A stretch of 9,511 nucleotides of DNA from Phycisphaerae bacterium (lineage in GTDB: Bacteria > Planctomycetota > Phycisphaerae > UBA1845 > Fen-1342), in contig JAGVEP010000309.1 of assembly GCA_020058145.1 (NCBI GenBank), forward strand, positions 1 through 9,511, given 5' to 3'. Shown here piece after piece: positions 1-6,119 of this stretch (position 1 is its first letter; the number at the start of each line of letters is the position of its first letter). The translations under genes were made by a program, and so were the position numbers. The notes beneath the pieces were generated by a model. That model did no database searches. It had not been told where the DNA came from and saw nothing but the letters and a program-made list of their open reading frames with translations.

Positions 1-98
1 TCCGGAGCGGCCGCGACCGGGCCAGGCGCCACGCAACCCGCGCTGAGGTGCAGCAGCACCCACGCGCCGACCAGGGCGGGAGCGCGCTTAGGGGACAT
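1..98 (-). CDS. Putative lipoprotein, N-terminal part only (cut by left edge)
   Basis: Reading the minus strand from an ATG at 98 gives 32 codons with no stop before the window edge. The peptide begins MSPKRAPALVGAWVLLHLSA and continues GCVAPGP. It has a short basic n-region (K4, R5), a hydrophobic stretch at about residues 8-20, and a cysteine at 22 preceded by L-S-A-G. This resembles a lipobox, although the -3 residue is Ser rather than Leu, so the match is imperfect. Cleavage before C22 and lipid attachment would place the protein on a membrane outside the cytoplasm. No Shine-Dalgarno sequence stands before the ATG. The gene would be divergent from ndk with a 71-bp gap between starts. The mature domain lies outside the window, so no function can be given. 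It could also be a chance open frame in GC-rich DNA. Confidence 0.45.
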   Translation of the reverse strand, partial: MSPKRAPALVGAWVLLHLSAGCVAPGPVAAAP

Positions 99-105
99 CG
101 TTTTG

Positions 106-134
106 TTGGTCGCGTGGTGCATCGACGCTACAAT
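106..134 (+). promoter_or_regulatory. Candidate sigma70-type promoter of ndk
   Basis: A -10-like hexamer TACAAT (129-134, five of six positions match TATAAT) lies 17 bp after a weak -35-like TTGGTC (106-111). Transcription would start near 141, about 28 nt before the ndk start codon. The site sits in the short divergent gap and is the most AT-rich part of it. The -35 match is poor, so this is a sequence-based suggestion only. Confidence 0.4.
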
Positions 135-169
135 TCGCGGCGCTGCAGAATACCCGTTTGGGAGCACGC

Positions 170-625
170 ATGGAACGAACGCTGATTATCTTCAAGCCGG
201 ACGCGATGAACCGAAACCTGGTCGGCCGGATTCTGACGCGGTTCGAGGACAAGGGGCTGCGGATTGCGGCGCTGAAATTGCAGAAATCGCCGCGCTCGCA
301 GGTCGAGAAGCACTATGCGGTACACAAAGAGCGGCCGTTCTACGGGTCGCTGGTCGAATTCATGACGAGCAGCCCGGTGATTCTGGCCGTGCTCGAAGGC
401 CCGGAGGCGATCGCCATTGTGCGAAACCTGCTGGGCGCCACGAACGGCCGGAAAGCGTCGCCCGGCACAATCCGCGGCGACTTCGGCCTGGATCAGCAAT
501 ACAATCTCGTACACGCGAGCGACGGGCCGGAGACGGCGCGCGAGGAGATCGAGTTGTTCTTCAAGCCCGAAGAGATCGTCAGCTACGAACGCGCGACGGA
601 CCGCTGGATTGTGAGCAATGGGTAG
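170..625 (+). CDS. ndk: Nucleoside diphosphate kinase
   Basis: A cytosolic enzyme that moves the gamma-phosphate from ATP to other (d)NDPs through a phosphohistidine, keeping (d)NTP pools balanced. The product has 151 aa, close to the usual bacterial length of about 140-150. The active site is complete and offset by seven from the Dictyostelium enzyme: K9 (FKPD), Y49, R85, T91, R102, N112 and the catalytic H115 in NLVHASDG. The ATG at 170 is chosen over an in-frame TTG at 158 because GGGAG (160-164) stands five bases before it and the family begins with M-x-R-T-L-I-I-x-K-P. It is the first gene of the plus-strand run, with a possible promoter just upstream. The 63-nt gap to the next gene contains a palindromic repeat. 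Identification is secure. Confidence 0.97.
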   Translation: MERTLIIFKPDAMNRNLVGRILTRFEDKGLRIAALKLQKSPRSQVEKHYAVHKERPFYGSLVEFMTSSPVILAVLEGPEAIAIVRNLLGATNGRKASPGTIRGDFGLDQQYNLVHASDGPETAREEIELFFKPEEIVSYERATDRWIVSNG

Positions 626-655
626 CGACGGAGCGACACAGCGACGAAGGGAATT

Positions 656-676
656 GGTGGGCGGTGCCCACCCTAC
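656..676. repeat. REP-like palindrome, copy 1
   Basis: A perfect 7-bp stem, GGTGGGC (656-662) and GCCCACC (666-672), with a GGT loop, followed by CTAC. Read on the minus strand, this 21-nt unit matches a second copy at 3329-3349 at 19 of 21 positions, in the opposite orientation. It lies between ndk and the cupin gene and ends about 12 bases before the cupin start codon. As RNA it would fold and could affect read-through or mRNA decay. There is no T-tract, so it is not a standard intrinsic terminator. Confidence 0.7.
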
Positions 677-688
677 GGTGAGCTTCCC

Positions 689-1039
689 ATGAAAGTGAAA
701 CCGATCGGCGAACACGCGCAAAGCCCCGTGACGATGCCCGGTGCGAAAGACGTGCAGATGCGCATGCTCATTGGCCCGCAGGATGGGGCCCAGGTGTTTC
801 ACATGCGGCACTTCGAGGTCGCGCCCGGCGGCCATTCGCCGCACCATGCACATGATTACGAACACGAGGTGCTGATTCTGAAGGGCCGCGGCACGGTCAA
901 GAGCGAACAGGGCGACCGCCCGTGCCAACCCGGCGACGTGGTCTGGGTGCCGCCGAATGTGCAGCACCAATTTCAGAATGCCGGCGGCGAGCCGTTGGAG
1001 TTTGTGTGTCTGATCCCCGCCCCGCGGGAGTGTGTTTAG
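689..1039 (+). CDS. Single-domain cupin protein
   Basis: A 116-aa small beta-barrel protein. Cupin motif 1 is clear: G48, H53-x-H55, E60 and G66 in GGHSPHHAHDYEHEVLILKG. Motif 2 is GDVVWVPPNVQHQFQN, with H93. H53, H55, E60 and H93 are the expected ligands for one divalent metal. No other domain, signal peptide or membrane segment is present, so it should be cytosolic. Stand-alone cupins of this type may be dioxygenases, isomerases, metal-dependent sugar-modifying enzymes or ligand sensors, and the sequence does not decide between them. The start is the ATG at 689; only a weak GGTGAG (677-682) precedes it. It lies between ndk and the superoxide dismutase gene, 49 nt before the latter. A link to oxidative stress through its neighbour is possible but unproven. 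Confidence 0.88.
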   Translation: MKVKPIGEHAQSPVTMPGAKDVQMRMLIGPQDGAQVFHMRHFEVAPGGHSPHHAHDYEHEVLILKGRGTVKSEQGDRPCQPGDVVWVPPNVQHQFQNAGGEPLEFVCLIPAPRECV

Positions 1040-1047
1040 GCCGCAGG

Positions 1048-1064
1048 ATGCGGTGCGTCCGCAT
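1048..1064 (+). other. Short hairpin between the cupin and SOD genes
   Basis: ATGCGG (1048-1053) and CCGCAT (1059-1064) form a 6-bp stem around a TGCGT loop, with a possible extra G-T pair outside. It ends 11 bases before the SOD Shine-Dalgarno sequence. There is no T-tract. It could slow read-through from the cupin gene, be a dispersed repeat, or be chance. Confidence 0.3.
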
Positions 1065-1088
1065 TGCGTGCACATAGGAGGCGCATCC

Positions 1089-1844
1089 ATGTCAACCGTT
1101 ACCCGACGTGATTTGCTGGGCTCGGCGGCTGTGATCGGCGGTTGGATGGCGCTCGGCATGGAGCGCGCCCTGGGGCAGACGACGCAGCCCGCGACGACTA
1201 GCGCACCGGCCAGCGGACCGGCCCCCGCGGGACCCTATACCCTGCCGCCGCTGCCTTACGGATACGCCGATCTCGAACCGTTCATCGACGCCCAAACGAT
1301 GAAACTGCACCATGACCTGCACCACGCCGGGTATGTGAAGGGGGCCAACGCGGCGCTCGCCGAATTGGAGCAGATTCGTCGGACCGGCGGCGACACAATT
1401 CAACGCGTCGGTGCGGTGACGAAGAACCTGGCTTTCCAGCTCTCCGGGCATTTGCTGCACGAGGTGTTCTGGAACGGCATGCAGCCACGTGGCGGCGGGG
1501 ATCCGGCCGCTGACAGTGCCTCGGGCCAGGCGCTCCGGCGAGATTTTGGCACTTTCGACGCGTTTCGCGCGCAATTTTCCGCGGCGGCGACGCAGGTGCA
1601 GGGCAGCGGCTGGGCGGTGCTCGGTTACGAGCCGCTGGCGCAGCGGCTGCTGGTACTACAGGCAGAGAAACACGAGCATGGCGGCGCGTGGGGCGTCGTG
1701 CCGCTGCTCGTGCTCGACGTGTGGGAGCACGCGTACTATCTCAAGTACCAGAATCGCCGCACGGAGTACATCGCGGCGTTTCTGAAGCTGATTAACTGGC
1801 AGACGGTCGAGGGACGATTGCAGCTCGCGCTGCAGATGCGGTAG
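1089..1844 (+). CDS. Tat-exported Fe/Mn superoxide dismutase
   Basis: It converts superoxide to oxygen and hydrogen peroxide, probably outside the cytoplasm. The 251-aa product starts with a twin-arginine signal (TRRDLLG, residues 5-11, then a hydrophobic run to about 23), followed by a Pro/Ala/Thr-rich linker (about 31-49). The SOD domain runs from PYTLPPLPYGY (49-59) to the end. The four metal ligands are present: H74, H124, D210 and H214 (DVWEHAYYL). G120 occupies the position that carries Gln in E. coli-type FeSOD. H195 lies 15 residues before D210, the spacing of His145 in Mycobacterium tuberculosis FeSOD, so iron or mixed metal use is likely. The ATG at 1089 is chosen because AGGAGG (1076-1081) precedes it by seven bases; an in-frame start at 1032 would overlap the cupin gene and spoil the signal peptide. 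Confidence 0.94.
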   Translation: MSTVTRRDLLGSAAVIGGWMALGMERALGQTTQPATTSAPASGPAPAGPYTLPPLPYGYADLEPFIDAQTMKLHHDLHHAGYVKGANAALAELEQIRRTGGDTIQRVGAVTKNLAFQLSGHLLHEVFWNGMQPRGGGDPAADSASGQALRRDFGTFDAFRAQFSAAATQVQGSGWAVLGYEPLAQRLLVLQAEKHEHGGAWGVVPLLVLDVWEHAYYLKYQNRRTEYIAAFLKLINWQTVEGRLQLALQMR

Positions 1845-1860
1845 GAACGAACAGGCCGCG

Positions 1861-2163
1861 ATGGTCGACTTCCCAACGTTCGGCGTCAACATTTTCCTGC
1901 TGATCGGGCTCCTGCTCGCAGCCGGTTTGCTGATTCTCCTGCTCGTAGCGGGTTGGACCGGGCTCAACATCGGACTTTGGCACTGGCGACGGCGGCAAAG
2001 CGAGGAGGCGGAGCACCGCCGCCGATTCCGGTCCGATGGCCGGCCGTATCCGCCGGCTGCGCGCGGCATCTGTGGCCGGTGCGCGCGGACGTGCGAGAGC
2101 GTCTATCATCTGCCCGATGGCGTGCGGCTGTGTCCGGAGTGCTACGACGCACAGGGAATGTAG
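1861..2163 (+). CDS. Small membrane protein with zinc-ribbon tail
   Basis: A 100-aa protein of no recognised family. Residues 9-40 form one very hydrophobic segment, long enough for one membrane helix. A basic, charged stretch (WRRRQSEEAEHRRRFR, 42-57) follows, which by the positive-inside rule puts the C-terminal part in the cytoplasm. The tail carries C71-x-x-C74 and C91-x-x-C94, with an extra C78, and reads as a small zinc ribbon. It may be a membrane-tethered adaptor that binds a protein or nucleic acid. It begins 16 nt after the SOD stop and ends 23 nt before the PilT-like ATPase gene, so co-transcription with the ATPase is likely. The ribosome site is weak (AGGAA, 13 nt upstream). The paired cysteines and clean topology support a real gene. 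Confidence 0.75.
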   Translation: MVDFPTFGVNIFLLIGLLLAAGLLILLLVAGWTGLNIGLWHWRRRQSEEAEHRRRFRSDGRPYPPAARGICGRCARTCESVYHLPDGVRLCPECYDAQGM

Positions 2164-2186
2164 CGCTGGCGCCGGAGGAATGTGCG

Positions 2187-3332
2187 ATGTCCAACCAACC
2201 GGGAATCGACACCAAGCTCTACGCCGCTACGCCGGAGCGCAAGCTCAGCCTCAAGGACATGCTCGACTACTTCACGAAGCACGGGAGCATGCGTGTCTCC
2301 GACCTGCACCTGAAAGTCGGCGCGCAGCCGGTCTATCGCGTGGACGGTGCGCTGCAGAAGATGAAAGGGGCCCTGCTCGATAGCGCCGCGATGCAGGGAC
2401 TGGCGCGCGGCATTCTCAGCGACGAGGAGTGGGACACACTCCAGGCCAAGCGGTCGGTGGACAGCTCCTACATCACCGAGACCATGCAGTTTCGGCTCAA
2501 CTGCTTTCTGGACAATGACGGCCTGGTGCTGGCGATCCGCGCGCTCGAATCCAACCCGCCGCCCGTTGAACAAATCGGCTTCCCCAACAACGTCTGGCGG
2601 GACATCATCGCGAGGCAGCACGGTCTGGTGCTCATCACCGGCATCACCGGGGCGGGCAAGTCCACGACCATTGCGTCGCTCATCAGCCGGATTGCGGAGA
2701 CGCGGCCCTGCCGGATCATCACGCTGGAGGACCCGATCGAATACCGGCTGCTGAGCAAGGTCGCGCTGGTCTCGCAGCGTGAGGTCGGCCGTGACGTGCC
2801 AAATTTTGAGCGTGGCCTCCGCGACTGTCTGCGCGAGGACCCAGACGTGATTTTCGTCGGCGAGATGCGCGACCGCGAATCAACGTCCTGGACGCTGACG
2901 GCGGCGGAAACGGGACACCTCGTTTTCTCGACCCTGCACACGCGGGACGTGCGTGGTACGGTGACGCGCATCCTCGACATGTTCCCGCCGCTGCAGCAGG
3001 ACGAGATTTCGAGCCAGCTTTCACTGGGGCTCAGCCACATCGTCTGTCAGAAGCTGGTGCCGCGCGCCGACGGCCAGGGCCGCGCGGTGGCGATGGAAAT
3101 CCTGACCAACAGCTACAGCGTCGGGAACCTGATCCGCGTGGGGAAGCTGGAGCAACTCTACTCGCTGCTCCAGAGCCGGACGCGCGACATGCCGGACGAG
3201 CGGATGATTACTTTTGAGCGGTCGCTCGCTTTCCTGGTCAAGGCCGGTGCCGTCAGCCCCCTGGAAGCGGAGAAATGGGCGAACCACCCGACGGCGTTCC
3301 TCGACGAGCTGCAGCACGCGCAGCAGATGTAG
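2187..3332 (+). CDS. PilT-family type IV pilus retraction-type ATPase
   Basis: A cytosolic ATPase of the secretion/pilus superfamily, related to PilT/PilU, expected to form a hexameric ring that depolymerises type IV pili or drives a related machine. The product has 381 aa, slightly longer than typical PilT. An N-terminal PAS-like domain (about 20-120) contains SDLHLKVGAQPVYRVDG. The RecA core follows: Walker A GITGAGKST (152-160), Asp box IITLEDPIEY (177-186), Walker B DPDVIFVGEMRD (218-229) and His box TGHLVFSTLHT (242-252). The C-terminal motif that reads AIRNLIREGK in PilT is SVGNLIRVGK here (311-320). The ATG at 2187 is chosen because GGAGGA (2174-2179) precedes it by seven bases; the open frame extends upstream to 1953 only by overlapping the zinc-ribbon gene. 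No pilus structural genes are visible, so the exact machine is unknown. Confidence 0.9.
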   Translation: MSNQPGIDTKLYAATPERKLSLKDMLDYFTKHGSMRVSDLHLKVGAQPVYRVDGALQKMKGALLDSAAMQGLARGILSDEEWDTLQAKRSVDSSYITETMQFRLNCFLDNDGLVLAIRALESNPPPVEQIGFPNNVWRDIIARQHGLVLITGITGAGKSTTIASLISRIAETRPCRIITLEDPIEYRLLSKVALVSQREVGRDVPNFERGLRDCLREDPDVIFVGEMRDRESTSWTLTAAETGHLVFSTLHTRDVRGTVTRILDMFPPLQQDEISSQLSLGLSHIVCQKLVPRADGQGRAVAMEILTNSYSVGNLIRVGKLEQLYSLLQSRTRDMPDERMITFERSLAFLVKAGAVSPLEAEKWANHPTAFLDELQHAQQM

Positions 3333-3349
3333 GGTGGGCACTGCCCACT
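3329..3349. repeat. REP-like palindrome, copy 2 (overlaps ATPase stop)
   Basis: GTGGGC (3334-3339) and GCCCAC (3343-3348) form a 6-bp stem with an ACT loop, within a 21-nt unit starting GTAGGGTGGGCA. It is the same unit as copy 1, inverted. The TAG at 3330-3332 inside the unit is the stop codon of the ATPase gene. Confidence 0.7.
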
Positions 3350-3374
3350 GGGGCAACGCCGGCTGCGCGAGAAC

Positions 3375-3392
3375 GGTGGACCATGCCCACCC
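3375..3392. repeat. REP-like palindrome, copy 3 (degenerate)
   Basis: GGTGGAC (3375-3381) and GCCCACC (3385-3391) pair with one mismatch around a short loop. Its right arm TGCCCACCC (3384-3392) is the exact reverse complement of GGGTGGGCA in copy 2 (3332-3340). The two copies therefore face each other across about 25 nt, as in a REPIN doublet. The rest of the 119-bp gap to the next gene holds only weaker fragments, AGGGTGAGCC on the minus strand near 3407-3416 and GGTGGGCC on the minus strand near 3433-3440. Confidence 0.6.
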
Positions 3393-3451
3393 CGCAGTTG
3401 ACCTGGGCTCACCCTCCGTCAAGAATCGGATAGGCCCACCGGAGACCTGCC

Positions 3452-4396
3452 ATGACGCGCAGCCTATTCGTGCTTGTTCTCCTTGCCTTCGCCGCCAGCG
3501 CCGCAGCGCAAAACACGGACCTGCCCTGGCGGACCGACCCGCAGCCGGCGGTGGCGGAAGCGCGCCAGCAAGATCGTCCGTTGCTGGTCTACGTGCTCGC
3601 CGGCACCAAGGACCGGGATGACAAGCTCGAGCTGGCGCACCGCCGCTCCTTCTCCGACCCGCGCGTCCAGCGGCTGGCGCAGCGGTTCGTACCGCTCAAG
3701 TTGTCCCGCAGCGTACATCGCGACGTGCTCAAGGACTTCGGCCTGCCCGAAAGCGCCAACATGGTGATGACCTTCGTCACGCCGGACGGCAAAGTCCTTG
3801 GCGACAGCAGCGCGGGCGGCATCGCGCAGCCCGATTCGCTGGCGGCCAAGCTGGTCGCCGCGCTGCAGAGTTACGCGGAAGCTCTCTATGAAGAGCGCCT
3901 GAAACCGGTACTCGAAAACGCCGACGCGCAGCCCGCGGACGTGAAGGCGGCCCTGCGGACCATTGGCGAACTGCGTATCACGGTGGCCGAGCAGGACCTG
4001 TTCAAGTTCCTGGCGCGGGACAAACTCGATGCCGCGCTACGCAGCACGGCGTGCGAGACGCTGGCCGCGCTGTCCACGAAGACCATCATGGCGAAACTGC
4101 TCGATCTGTCCGGCACGGGCGACAAGGCCGCGGCGAAGGCCCTGGAGAAGTGTACGCCGGTCGGAGCGGAGTACCTCTGGGCCGATCTCCAACCGGACGC
4201 CACCCCGTTCGACTATCCGCTCTACAAGATCATCGCCAAGATCTGCGATGTGCGTGAAGCGAAGCCGGAGAAGTGGTTCGACACGGCCAAGCCGCAGGCG
4301 CGCCAGGACCATCTCGCCAAGATCGAGAAGCTCGTACACGAGGCCGCCAAGCGGTGGAAAGAGGCCAACGATGTTCCCGATCGACCTGCGCAGTGA
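3452..4396 (+). CDS. Secreted thioredoxin-fold protein lacking CxxC
   Basis: A 314-aa exported protein of unknown function. A Sec signal peptide covers residues 1-19 (hydrophobic 5-17, cleavage likely after ASAAA). Residues about 25-140 resemble the thioredoxin-like fold found near DUF255/thioredoxin_7 proteins: W26 and A33-x-x-x-A, then RPLLVYV as a central strand, an x-x-P-x-V helix start near 68-73, and an edge strand MTFVTPDGKVLG. The place of the usual CxxC reads AGTKDRDD, and the domain has no cysteine at all (the only ones are C201, C234 and C265), so it cannot act as a disulfide oxidoreductase. Residues about 145-235 are Ala/Leu-rich helices, possibly HEAT-like. GGAG (3441-3444) supports the ATG at 3452. 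Its last 26 nt overlap ltaE. A chaperone or binding role is conceivable but not shown. Confidence 0.78.
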   Translation: MTRSLFVLVLLAFAASAAAQNTDLPWRTDPQPAVAEARQQDRPLLVYVLAGTKDRDDKLELAHRRSFSDPRVQRLAQRFVPLKLSRSVHRDVLKDFGLPESANMVMTFVTPDGKVLGDSSAGGIAQPDSLAAKLVAALQSYAEALYEERLKPVLENADAQPADVKAALRTIGELRITVAEQDLFKFLARDKLDAALRSTACETLAALSTKTIMAKLLDLSGTGDKAAAKALEKCTPVGAEYLWADLQPDATPFDYPLYKIIAKICDVREAKPEKWFDTAKPQARQDHLAKIEKLVHEAAKRWKEANDVPDRPAQ

Positions 4397-5414
4397 CACC
4401 GTCACGCGGCCGTCGCCGGCGATGCGTGCCGCGCTCGCCAGCGCCGAAGTTGGCGACGATGTGCTGGGGGACGATCCGACCGTCCTGCGCCTGCAGGAAC
4501 GCATGGCGGAATTCCTCGGCAAGGAAGCGTCGCTCTTCGTCCCCTCGGGGTCGATGGCCAACCAGATTTCGATCCGTGCCGTCTGCGAGTCCGGCGAGGA
4601 GATCATCTGCGACGACTCGACGCACAGCTACAACTTCGAAACCGCCGGACCCGCGGCCCTGTCCGGCGTCAGCATCCGCCCGCTCAGGACGCCGCGCGGC
4701 ATCTTCACCGCGGCCGACGTTGAAGCGGCGATCCGCCCCGACAACGCGCACTATCCGCACTCGCGGCTGGTCATCGTCGAAAACACGAACAACCGCGGCG
4801 GCGGGAGCGTTTGGCCGCCGGAGCAGGTTGCCGCGATCCGCGCCGTTGCCGAGCGGCACGGGCTGCACCTGCACATGGACGGCGCCAGGTTGCTGAACGC
4901 GTGCGTCGCCCGCGGGCTGCAACCCGTGGACTACACGCAGCACGTTCACACCCTGTCGCTATGCTTCTCGAAGGGCCTCGGGGCCCCCATCGGCTCCATC
5001 GTCGCCGGTCCGCGGCCGTTCATCACCCGCGCCCACCGCTTCCGCAAGATGTTTGGCGGGGGGATGCGGCAGGCCGGCATTCTGGCCGCCGCCGCGCTGT
5101 ATGCGTTGGACCACAACGTCGCGCGGCTGGCGGAGGATCACGCCAATGCGCGCCGGCTGGCCGCCGCGCTGGCCGAAATGCCCGGCATCGTGCTCGACCC
5201 GGCGACCGTCGAGACCAACATCGTCATTTTCGAGGTTGACCCGCGGCTCGGCTCGGCGGCCGACTTCATCGCCCGGCTGCGCGAGCGCGGCGTATGGATG
5301 TTGCCCGCCGGCCCGCCGGGGCGCGTGCGGGCGGTGACACACCTCGACGTATCGCCAGCGCAAATCGTCGCGGCCAGCGGCATTCTGCGTGAAGTGTGCC
5401 AATCCGCGGCATGA
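4371..5414 (+). CDS. ltaE: Low-specificity L-threonine aldolase
   Basis: A cytosolic PLP enzyme that splits L-threonine or L-allo-threonine into glycine and acetaldehyde. The 347-aa product has the family length and starts with the typical DLRSDTVTRP (5-14). Other marks are GDDVLGDDP (28-36), the cofactor-binding GSMANQ (60-65), H85, which stacks on the PLP ring, HMDGAR (168-173) with the aspartate that binds the pyridine nitrogen, CFSKGLGAPIGS (198-209) with the PLP lysine K201, and the C-terminal VRAVTH (319-324), whose R320 should bind the substrate carboxylate. The ATG at 4371 is chosen because DLRSDTV should lie at the very N-terminus and GAGG (4361-4364) is six bases upstream. It starts inside the thioredoxin-fold gene, and its stop shares ATGA with nfi. 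Confidence 0.95.
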   Translation: MFPIDLRSDTVTRPSPAMRAALASAEVGDDVLGDDPTVLRLQERMAEFLGKEASLFVPSGSMANQISIRAVCESGEEIICDDSTHSYNFETAGPAALSGVSIRPLRTPRGIFTAADVEAAIRPDNAHYPHSRLVIVENTNNRGGGSVWPPEQVAAIRAVAERHGLHLHMDGARLLNACVARGLQPVDYTQHVHTLSLCFSKGLGAPIGSIVAGPRPFITRAHRFRKMFGGGMRQAGILAAAALYALDHNVARLAEDHANARRLAAALAEMPGIVLDPATVETNIVIFEVDPRLGSAADFIARLRERGVWMLPAGPPGRVRAVTHLDVSPAQIVAASGILREVCQSAA

Positions 5415-6094
5415 TGTTCCCTGCCCTGCACCGCTGGCCAGACACCACCCGCGCGGCAATCGCTCTCCAGCAGCGTTTGGCGCCACAGGTTCGGCTGGAG
5501 CCGCTCGCACGCGAGTTGCGGCTACTGGCAGGCGCCGACGTGGCGTTTTCTGCCGATGGGCAGGACGTGATTGCGGGGGTTGTGGTCTGGGACTGGCACA
5601 CACGAGCGCTGGTGGAGCAGTGCGTGGTGCGTGCGCGGTGCCGGTTTCCGTACGTACCCGGATTGCTGAGTTTTCGCGAGCTGCCGGGGGTTCTGGCGGC
5701 ATTTCGCAGACTCCGCACGCGGCCCGACGCCGTGCTGTGCGATGGGCAGGGTCTGGCCCACCCGCGGCGCCTCGGTTTGGCGTGCCACCTCGGGCTGTGG
5801 CTGGGTATCCCCACCGTCGGCTGCGCGAAATCGCGCCTCTGCGGTACATACGACGAGCCGGGTCCACGGCGTGGCGACGCTGCTCCGCTCGTGTTTGGCG
5901 GCGAACAGGTTGGCGTCGTGTTGCGCACCCGCGACCACGTGAAACCGCTCTTCGTCAGCCCGGGCCAGCACTGCGATTTCGCCGGCGCCGTGCAGTTGAC
6001 ACTCGCCGCCGCCCTACGTTATCGGCTGCCGGAGCCGACGCGGCTGGCGCACCAGCTTGTCACTGCGGCGCGCCGGGGGGCGGAATCCGGGTGA
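5411..6094 (+). CDS. nfi: Endonuclease V (deoxyinosine 3' endonuclease)
   Basis: It nicks DNA (and RNA in some members) one bond 3' of hypoxanthine, starting repair of deaminated adenine. The 227-aa product matches the family throughout: D43 in GADVAF, Y81 in PYVPG (the wedge tyrosine), E90 in LLSFRE, D111 in CDGQG, HPRRLG (117-122), K140 in GCAKSRLCG, RLPEPTR (205-211) and H214. The acidic metal-binding triad D43/E90/D111 is complete, so it should be active. The preferred start is the ATG at 5411, which overlaps the ltaE stop as ATGA. An in-frame GTG at 5396 would add five residues, and no clear ribosome site favours either, which suits coupling to ltaE. The C-terminus ends shortly after H214. 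Confidence 0.95.
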   Translation: MMFPALHRWPDTTRAAIALQQRLAPQVRLEPLARELRLLAGADVAFSADGQDVIAGVVVWDWHTRALVEQCVVRARCRFPYVPGLLSFRELPGVLAAFRRLRTRPDAVLCDGQGLAHPRRLGLACHLGLWLGIPTVGCAKSRLCGTYDEPGPRRGDAAPLVFGGEQVGVVLRTRDHVKPLFVSPGQHCDFAGAVQLTLAAALRYRLPEPTRLAHQLVTAARRGAESG

Positions 6095-6119
6095 CCCCGG
6101 CCCAGTCTGACGATACACT

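Noticed and set aside
1032..1088. Upstream extension of the SOD gene by 19 codons
   Set aside because: It would overlap the cupin stop and put non-signal residues before the Tat motif; AGGAGG precedes the ATG at 1089.
128..1159. Long minus-strand open frame of 343 codons across ndk and the cupin gene
   Set aside because: It is the antisense of two genes whose active-site residues are fully conserved. The product has no recognisable domain, and long antisense frames are expected in GC-rich DNA.
1953..2186. Upstream extension of the PilT-like gene by 78 codons
   Set aside because: It overlaps the zinc-ribbon gene in another frame, gives an Arg/Ala-rich sequence unlike the family, and a strong GGAGGA supports the ATG at 2187.
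4959..5867. Minus-strand open frame of 302 codons across ltaE and nfi
   Set aside because: The product is Arg/Pro/Ala-rich and low in complexity, with no motif, while the plus strand encodes two complete enzymes.
6087..6100. CCGGG-TGAC-CCCGG hairpin at the nfi stop as a terminator
   Set aside because: The stem is only 5 bp, it overlaps coding sequence, and no T-tract follows.
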